Source: Fidelibacterota bacterium (GTDB lineage Bacteria > Fidelibacterota > UBA2242). Taken from it: DNA of 9,381 nucleotides. Both the position numbers and the translations under genes were made by a program. Where the stretch lies: NCBI GenBank assembly GCA_016936335.1, contig JAFGXZ010000037.1:1-9381 (forward strand). Reading direction: 5' to 3'. Within the stretch, counting starts at the first letter, position 1, and each line of letters begins with the position of its first letter. Positions 5,187 through 9,381 of this stretch are shown one piece after another. The notes below the pieces were generated by a model, which was not told the origin of the DNA, did no database searches, and worked only from the letters and a program-made list of their open reading frames with translations.

Positions 5187-6650
5187 TTAATTATCCGATC
5201 TGTAATTCGGTGCTTCCTTACTGATTTTGATATTGTGAGGGTGGCTTTCCTGAATTGAGGCGGATGTTATTTTTATAAATTCTGCCTTCGCCTGCATTTC
5301 ATCAATATCTCTCGCTCCACAATATCCCATCGAAGCCCGCAAGCCCCCCATTAGCTGATGAACTGTATCCTGCAGAGGACCTTTATAGGGAACAATTCCT
5401 TCAATGCCTTCGGGAACCAATTTCTTTGTTTCAGTGGAATCCTGGAAATAACGGTCTTTGCTGCCTTTCGCCATGGCTGCAAGGGAACCCATTCCGCGGT
5501 AGGTTTTATACACCCGGCCTTCATATAATACGGTTTCTCCGGGGCTTTCATCCATACCCGCCAAGAGCGAACCCAACATCACCGTGCTGGCACCACCGGC
5601 CAGGGCTTTAGCAATATCCCCGGAATACCGGATTCCACCATCGGCGATAATGGGAATTCCAACCTTCTCCGATGCTTCACAACAATCCATGATTGCCGTC
5701 AATTGCGGAACACCTACTCCAGCTACGACCCGCGTCGTACAGATCGCACCAGGGCCAATACCTACTTTGACCGCATCGACACCAACATCAATCAAGGCTT
5801 TTGTGGCTTCTTTTGTCGCCACGTTTCCGGCAATAATATCTATTTGCGGAAATGACTTTTTCATTCGCTTGACGGCATCAATGACATCGGAATTATGACC
5901 ATGGGCGGTATCGATAATTATTACATCCACCTCGCCTTCGATCAAGCGTTCAGCCCGCTCCATAAAATCACCGGAAACTCCAACCGCGGCCCCAACTCTC
6001 AGGCGGCCATAGGAATCCTTAACTGCATTGGGAAATCGTTTCTTTTTCAGAATATCCTTCACCGTAATCAGTCCTTTTAACCGACCTTCATCATCTACAA
6101 CTAACAATTTTTCAATACGATGACGTTGAAGTATCTCTTCTGCCTGTTCCAATGTCGTGCCTACCTGGGTGGTAACCAGGTTTTCCTTGGTCATGCGTTG
6201 GGAAATCAGCTGATTCAGGTTGGTTTCAAAACGAATATCCCGGTTTGTCAGAATCCCGGTCAATTGACCGTCATCGACAACAGGGATTCCGGATATCGAA
6301 TACTTGCCCATAATGTCCAAGGCTTCCCGCAAAGTATTGGTCGATGACAGGGTCACCGGGTTAACGATCATCCCGCTTTCGGAACGTTTTACTCTGTCAA
6401 CTTCAGCAAGCTGTTCAGCGATAGTCATATTTTTATGCAGAATGCCAATCCCGCCCTCCCGGGCAATAGCAATCGCCATATCACCTTCGGTGACAGTGTC
6501 CATCGCCGCACTGATCAGTGGAATATTCAGATGAATATTATTGGTCAATCTTGCTTTCAGTGATACCTGTTTGGGCAGGACATCAGACTTTGCCGGTACC
6601 AACAGCACGTCATCGAATGTGAGGCCTTCCCGGGTAACTTTTTTTATCAT
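5187..6650 (-). CDS. guaB: Inosine-5'-monophosphate dehydrogenase
   Basis: Oxidises IMP to XMP with NAD+, the committed step of GMP synthesis. It has 487 residues, the standard bacterial length. The N-terminal GLTFDDVLLVPA (9-20) is canonical. Two CBS domains occupy about 95-205, inserted in the (beta/alpha)8 barrel; they bind purine nucleotides in this family. The catalytic loop is GIGPGAICTTR (297-307), with Cys304 the nucleophile; the residue two before it is Ala302 where Ser is usual. ADGGIRYSGD (337-346) binds the IMP phosphate. The mobile flap carries the Arg400-Tyr401 dyad (KDRYFQ) that activates water, and LVPEGIEG (411-418) follows. The C-terminal QESHPHNIKISKEAPNY is typical. ATG 6650 has AAGGTGAT just upstream, overlapping the hutH stop, so guaB is very likely translated from a hutH-guaB message. 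Converges on rpsT. Confidence 0.98.
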   Translation of the reverse strand: MIKKVTREGLTFDDVLLVPAKSDVLPKQVSLKARLTNNIHLNIPLISAAMDTVTEGDMAIAIAREGGIGILHKNMTIAEQLAEVDRVKRSESGMIVNPVTLSSTNTLREALDIMGKYSISGIPVVDDGQLTGILTNRDIRFETNLNQLISQRMTKENLVTTQVGTTLEQAEEILQRHRIEKLLVVDDEGRLKGLITVKDILKKKRFPNAVKDSYGRLRVGAAVGVSGDFMERAERLIEGEVDVIIIDTAHGHNSDVIDAVKRMKKSFPQIDIIAGNVATKEATKALIDVGVDAVKVGIGPGAICTTRVVAGVGVPQLTAIMDCCEASEKVGIPIIADGGIRYSGDIAKALAGGASTVMLGSLLAGMDESPGETVLYEGRVYKTYRGMGSLAAMAKGSKDRYFQDSTETKKLVPEGIEGIVPYKGPLQDTVHQLMGGLRASMGYCGARDIDEMQAKAEFIKITSASIQESHPHNIKISKEAPNYRSDN

Positions 6651-6653
6651 ATT

Positions 6654-6661
6654 ATCACCTT
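6654..6661 (-). promoter_or_regulatory. Shine-Dalgarno of guaB overlapping the hutH stop
   Basis: AAGGTGAT on the minus strand; its first two A residues are the last two bases of the hutH TAA stop. It lies three bases before the guaB ATG. This packs the two genes into one translational unit. Confidence 0.75.
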
Positions 6662-8159
6662 ATTTGATTGGTTTATCGGCAATTGCCTGTATCTGTTTAA
6701 AAAAAGTTTCGTCGTTATAAAAATCATCAATTTTTCGTAAATCTTTATACAGTATTCGATCTTTATCAAGATGTTTCACCAGCGAGCGGATTTTCTCGTA
6801 GGCAATTTTTGTACCGTCGCCACTGGCTAAATTTTTCCGGTAATCGATCCCCTGAGCCGCCGATAAAAATTCAATCCAGATAATGTGGCGAATATTTTCC
6901 ACAACCTGTAAAAGCTTTAATCCCGCATTGGGCGCCATACTGACATGGTCTTCCTGGTTGGCCGAAGTGGGAATCGTCTCCACCGACGCCGGATGGGATA
7001 ACGTCCGGTTCTCCGCACAAAGCGCCGCAACCGTCACGTGGGCAATCATAAACCCTGAATTGACACCCCCGGTATCCACGAGAAATGCCGGCAAACCACT
7101 CATCGTCGTATCCGATAGAATCGACACCCGGCGCTCGCTGATATTGCCCAACTCCGTCAATGCAATCGTCAGGTAATCAGCCGCCATAGCCAGCGGCTCC
7201 GCGTGAAAATTACCACCGGACAGAATCTCCCCGATTTCCGGAAACACCAGCGGGTTATCTGTCACGGACCGAATCTCGTTTTCTACAATCTCTTCAACAA
7301 AGTGAATGGTATCCAGCACCGAACCCAGCACCTGGGGAATACAGCGAAAACTGTAAGGATCCTGAACCTTGTTACAATTTACATGGGAATGCACAATTTC
7401 GCTGCTGTTTAGAAAATGACGCAGATGTTCCGCAACGATTATCTGGCCTTTTTGGTTTCTGATCTGCTGAATTTCATCGCGAAACGGAGTATCTGTAGCC
7501 AAGGCCGCCTCCACGCTCATCGCCGCCGCCAGTTCTGCCAACTGAAATAATTTGCGAACATGAAACAGCGCATACAGTAGCAGAGCCGTCGAATATTGAG
7601 TGCCATTAATCAGTGACAGACCGTCTTTCGGTCCAAGAGTCACCGATTTGTAGACACCCGCCCGAACCAGATCTTCCGCCTCCTGAATTTCTCCCTGGTA
7701 CTTGACTTCGCCTTCACCAATCAGCGGTAAACACATATGCGCCAGCGGTGCCAGATCGCCACTGGCTCCCACAGAACCGCGCCGGGGAACCACGGGAAGA
7801 ATATTTTTATTCAGTAGTTCAAGTAATTTCTCAATAACTTCCAACGAGCAACCGCTATAACCCTGGGATAAATTTTGAATTTTTAGCCACATCATCAGTG
7901 CAATAATATCTGAGTCAATCGGTTCACCGACTGCACAGGCGTGACTATGCAATAGATTAACCTGTAGTTCAGCCAATTCCTGTGGTTCAATTTTAACGGA
8001 CGCCAGTTTGCCAAAGCCCGTATTTATCCCGTAAATGGTTTTTCCCTGCCCGATAAAATCCAAAACAAGCCGACGGGAACGGTTTATTTTTTCGACCGGC
8101 TGACTGGATAGGGTAATGGTGTCCCGGGATTGTAAAAATTTAAAGGCTTTTTCAATCAT
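6660..8159 (-). CDS. hutH: Histidine ammonia-lyase
   Basis: Removes ammonia from L-histidine to give trans-urocanate, first step of histidine breakdown, in the cytosol as a homotetramer. It has 499 residues against about 509 for Pseudomonas HutH. The Ala132-Ser133-Gly134 triad in GSVGASGDLAPL cyclises to the MIO electrophile. The other active-site residues are visible: Tyr43 (YGINTGFG), His73 in NLLHSHA, Asn185 (LINGTQ), Gln266 and Tyr269 in KVQDPYSFRC, and Glu403 in SANQEDHVSM. That last motif and the Ser-His pair favour histidine over phenylalanine or tyrosine as substrate. The start is ATG 8159, with CAGGAG seven bases upstream; the frame runs open to 8219, but the extra 20 residues overlap the predicted promoter and have no homologous look. 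guaB follows 9 bases after the stop. No hutU, hutI, hutG or hutC is in the window. Confidence 0.94.
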   Translation of the reverse strand: MIEKAFKFLQSRDTITLSSQPVEKINRSRRLVLDFIGQGKTIYGINTGFGKLASVKIEPQELAELQVNLLHSHACAVGEPIDSDIIALMMWLKIQNLSQGYSGCSLEVIEKLLELLNKNILPVVPRRGSVGASGDLAPLAHMCLPLIGEGEVKYQGEIQEAEDLVRAGVYKSVTLGPKDGLSLINGTQYSTALLLYALFHVRKLFQLAELAAAMSVEAALATDTPFRDEIQQIRNQKGQIIVAEHLRHFLNSSEIVHSHVNCNKVQDPYSFRCIPQVLGSVLDTIHFVEEIVENEIRSVTDNPLVFPEIGEILSGGNFHAEPLAMAADYLTIALTELGNISERRVSILSDTTMSGLPAFLVDTGGVNSGFMIAHVTVAALCAENRTLSHPASVETIPTSANQEDHVSMAPNAGLKLLQVVENIRHIIWIEFLSAAQGIDYRKNLASGDGTKIAYEKIRSLVKHLDKDRILYKDLRKIDDFYNDETFFKQIQAIADKPIK

Positions 8160-8166
8160 ATACGGA

Positions 8167-8172
8167 CTCCTG
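8167..8172 (-). promoter_or_regulatory. Shine-Dalgarno of hutH
   Basis: CAGGAG on the minus strand, seven bases before ATG 8159. It decides this start over the longer frame beginning at 8219. Confidence 0.8.
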
Positions 8173-8192
8173 TTCGGGCTAAAAAATATTGT

Positions 8193-8223
8193 CAAAGTTA
8201 TGAAGGAAAGGGTTTGCAATCAA
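8193..8223 (-). promoter_or_regulatory. Promoter of hutH-guaB, Bacteroidetes-like layout
   Basis: On the minus strand TTG (8223-8221), then 20 bases, then TAACTTTG (8200-8193), an exact match to TAnnTTTG with the same spacing as at rpsT. In sigma70 terms it is TTGATT-N17-TAACTT. It lies 33 bases upstream of the hutH start codon. Confidence 0.5.
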
Positions 8224-8237
8224 GTAAAAGCCTGGAC

Positions 8238-8266
8238 TTGCAAATTAAACCTATTTCCTATATATT
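8238..8266 (+). promoter_or_regulatory. Promoter of the small secreted CPxCG protein gene
   Basis: TTGCAA (8238-8243), a 17-base spacer and TATATT (8261-8266). The predicted transcription start near 8273 leaves a leader of about 16 bases with AAAGAGG (8277-8283) as Shine-Dalgarno. Divergent from the hutH promoter; the two are 14 bases apart. Confidence 0.5.
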
Positions 8267-8288
8267 CTTGCTAAGTAAAGAGGCTATT

Positions 8289-8699
8289 ATGAAAAGACTA
8301 CTAATTCCAATTATAATTGTACTGCTTTTTACCGGTATTTCAGCCCAGGAAACCGTCGAAGTCAGCGATCTGATTGTCCAGCAGATTGATAATAATATGA
8401 TCCGGATTACCATAGAAATATACAACTCCTCCAGCCGAGAAGTCAGCGAAGTTGCCGGTTATGTTGATATTTATGATAACTCTCACCGGGTCGTTGAAAA
8501 AAAACAAGTCCAGGTCCAGATGATCCATGACGTACCCATGCGTCCCGGCGAAACCAAGTCCCGCAGCATTGTCCTTACCCAGCGTCCGAATATGTCGGGA
8601 AATGACCAATACCGGATTACGCACCTGCGGTTTTTTGGTGAACAAAGTGTGTATATGGTCTGCCCGAGCTGCGGCGAGATTATCCCAAAAGACGACTGA
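8289..8699 (+). CDS. Small secreted beta-rich protein with C-terminal CPxCG motif, function unknown
   Basis: I do not recognise the family. It has 136 residues: a Sec signal peptide (1-19, basic start, long hydrophobic core, likely cleavage at ISA-QE), then an all-beta-looking domain (about 22-120). The pattern (SDLIVQQIDNNMIRITIEIYN, then a VAGYVDIYD strand, then MRPGETKSR before another strand) resembles the small immunoglobulin-like exported domains whose conserved points are a 'G-x-V-x-x-Y-D' strand and a 'PGE' turn. The tail VCPSCGEIIPKDD (124-136) holds the only two cysteines (C125, C128) and looks like half of a zinc ribbon, odd for an exported protein; it could bind metal as a dimer or form a redox CxxC. 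ATG 8289 is chosen over an open frame back to 8214 because it has the AAAGAGG site and begins the signal peptide. Its stop abuts the stop of the convergent gene. Confidence 0.8.
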   Translation: MKRLLIPIIIVLLFTGISAQETVEVSDLIVQQIDNNMIRITIEIYNSSSREVSEVAGYVDIYDNSHRVVEKKQVQVQMIHDVPMRPGETKSRSIVLTQRPNMSGNDQYRITHLRFFGEQSVYMVCPSCGEIIPKDD

Positions 8700-9149
8700 T
8701 CACTTTTTAATCATATCATCCATTAATTCATTTATCCAATTCCGGCTTTGCTGTAAATAAGTGTCGATCTCGACCTGCGGATAATTCTGCTGCATCATAA
8801 TTGTGGCAATTAGAGCATTTGGAATGGGAATATAGCGAATCATATTGTCTTCATAAAAACCATCGAGTCCAGCAATCAGTGAACGAATGTTATCCGGCTC
8901 CAGCAAATCACTGAACACTGAATCGCTGCAGATCGATCCGGCATTCCGGAACATCAACTGGTAAAATAGTTTTGTGTCAAACAGTCCGCTGAGATAAGCG
9001 CTTTTTATCCAGTATTTATACTCCGGATATTCCCGACAGACATGATCCACTTTCCGCCAGTCATAGCCATCCCAGAACAACTTGTGTTCCTGAGCCTGAA
9101 GAGTCCAAATCCCAAGAAAAAACAAGACGATAAAAACTATTTTTTTCAT
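8700..9149 (-). CDS. Small secreted alpha-helical protein, function unknown
   Basis: Not recognised with confidence. It has 149 residues. Residues 1-19 are a signal peptide (MKKIVFIVLFFLGIWTLQA-Q), so the mature protein is periplasmic or secreted. The mature part begins LFWDGYDWRKVD (24-35), continues with a Tyr/Trp-rich helix (YPEYKYWIKSAYLSGLFD), and ends with a region of the form L-D-x-F-Y-E-D (about 95-101), IPIPNALIA (107-115), then a helix with YLQQSRNWINELM. That arrangement (G-x-D-W near the N-terminus; F-Y-x-D and I-P-I-x-x-A-L near the C-terminus) resembles small uncharacterised exported helical proteins I have seen in many Gram-negatives; I can offer no function. Two cysteines (38, 74) could pair. 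ATG 9149 overlaps the upstream gene's stop (ATGA), with GGAAAAGAG just before it, so it is cotranslated with the DUF2520 gene. Confidence 0.8.
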   Translation of the reverse strand: MKKIVFIVLFFLGIWTLQAQEHKLFWDGYDWRKVDHVCREYPEYKYWIKSAYLSGLFDTKLFYQLMFRNAGSICSDSVFSDLLEPDNIRSLIAGLDGFYEDNMIRYIPIPNALIATIMMQQNYPQVEIDTYLQQSRNWINELMDDMIKK

Positions 9150-9381
9150 CTCTTTTCCAATTCATTTTTCAGCAGATGCCGGGTCAGGGCAACATACTGT
9201 TTGTATAGTTTTTTTAATTCCGGAGTATTTGTCAATTGATTTAAATGCTTTTCAATTGTTTTCTGATCACCCCGTGCAACCGGCCCGGTGAGTGCTTCAC
9301 TCAGCGATTTTGCCCAGGCATTATCAATGGCCTGCCTGGAAAGTGTTCTCAATAATACTAAAAGTGTTTCGCTATTAATGT
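9146..9381 (-). CDS. DUF2520 / Rossmann-like dehydrogenase-type protein, C-terminal part, cut by window edge
   Basis: Only the last 77 residues are in the window; the frame is open to base 9381. The segment AWAKSLSEALTGPVARGDQK (20 residues, about 20-39 of the visible part) is the hallmark of the DUF2520 C-terminal domain, whose members read A-L-T-G-P-x-x-R-G-D followed by T-(V/I)-x-x-H-L and then P-E-L-x-x-L-Y; all three elements are here (TIEKHL, PELKKLY). Full-length members carry an N-terminal NAD(P)-binding Rossmann domain and resemble short dehydrogenases such as pyrroline-5-carboxylate reductase, but no substrate is established. The codon at 9352 is TTG inside the domain and is not a start. 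It ends in a 4-base overlap with the next gene, a small secreted protein. Confidence 0.82.
   Translation of the reverse strand, partial: INSETLLVLLRTLSRQAIDNAWAKSLSEALTGPVARGDQKTIEKHLNQLTNTPELKKLYKQYVALTRHLLKNELEKR

Noticed and set aside
5190..5215. CCGA...TCGG hairpin near the end of guaB as a terminator for rpsT
   Set aside because: Four base pairs, no T tract, and inside guaB coding sequence.
5584..5898. A 104-codon open frame on the plus strand inside guaB
   Set aside because: Fully contained antisense to a textbook IMP dehydrogenase; no start signal and no recognisable motif.
8160..8219. 20-residue N-terminal extension of hutH
   Set aside because: It overlaps the predicted promoter, lacks a ribosome site and has no counterpart in HutH; CAGGAG precedes ATG 8159.
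8340..8645. A 101-codon open frame on the minus strand inside the CPxCG protein gene
   Set aside because: No Shine-Dalgarno or promoter; the plus-strand gene has a promoter, ribosome site and signal peptide.
8685..8708. AAAAG...CTTTT inverted pair across the convergent stops as a terminator
   Set aside because: Stem of only A-T pairs plus one G-C; too weak to call.
1..9381. tRNA, rRNA, CRISPR array, insertion sequence, toxin-antitoxin or phage genes
   Set aside because: I looked on both strands and saw no cloverleaf, regular repeat-spacer pattern, transposase motif or terminal inverted repeat; intergenic gaps are all below 150 bases.

Overview
This window looks like a core-chromosome segment from a Gram-negative bacterium with moderate to low GC, most likely in the FCB superphylum (Bacteroidetes/Chlorobi and relatives such as Marinimicrobia, KSB1 or Calditrichaeota). 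Three things point there. A KDO transferase (WaaA) implies lipopolysaccharide, and its 'ASLGEFEQ...SPSG' wording is the form I associate with Bacteroidetes-type enzymes. Several genes are preceded by TTG-N18-20-TAnnTT(T)(G) promoters, the layout known from Bacteroidetes. Sec signal peptides and a Tat component fit a diderm cell. Genus or phylum cannot be fixed from this sequence alone. I see no tRNA, rRNA, CRISPR array, insertion sequence or prophage gene.

Layout. Left part, minus strand (2149 down to 1): an envelope-biogenesis operon, tatC, then a long-chain polyprenyl diphosphate synthase, then the 5' part of waaA, which runs off the left edge. Divergent from it is a secreted SGNH/GDSL hydrolase (2298-3002, plus). 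Next on the minus strand is a CRP-like regulator (3750-3073) that ends in a clear intrinsic terminator (3012-3045). Upstream of it, also minus, lies a two-gene unit: a DUF2953 membrane protein (YtfI-like) and a YtfJ/GerW-family protein, the same pair and order as ytfI-ytfJ of Bacillus. rpsT (ribosomal protein S20) is divergent from that pair, on the plus strand.

Right part: a tight minus-strand pair, hutH (histidine ammonia-lyase) then guaB (IMP dehydrogenase), separated by 9 bases, with the guaB Shine-Dalgarno overlapping the hutH stop codon. Divergent from hutH is a small secreted beta-rich protein with a C-terminal CPxCG motif (8289-8699). It converges, with no gap, on a small secreted protein (9149-8700), which is coupled by a 4-base overlap to the 3' end of a DUF2520 Rossmann-type protein that runs off the right edge.

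Most of this is housekeeping: protein export, isoprenoid chain synthesis, LPS core, GMP synthesis and translation. I found no defence or mobile system and no clear new multi-gene system. The most interesting points are the ytfI-ytfJ-like pair in a diderm with an A9/Shine-Dalgarno junction that could allow a slippage fusion, hutH joined to guaB rather than to other hut genes, the recurrent Bacteroidetes-style promoters, and two unassigned secreted proteins that converge with abutting stop codons.
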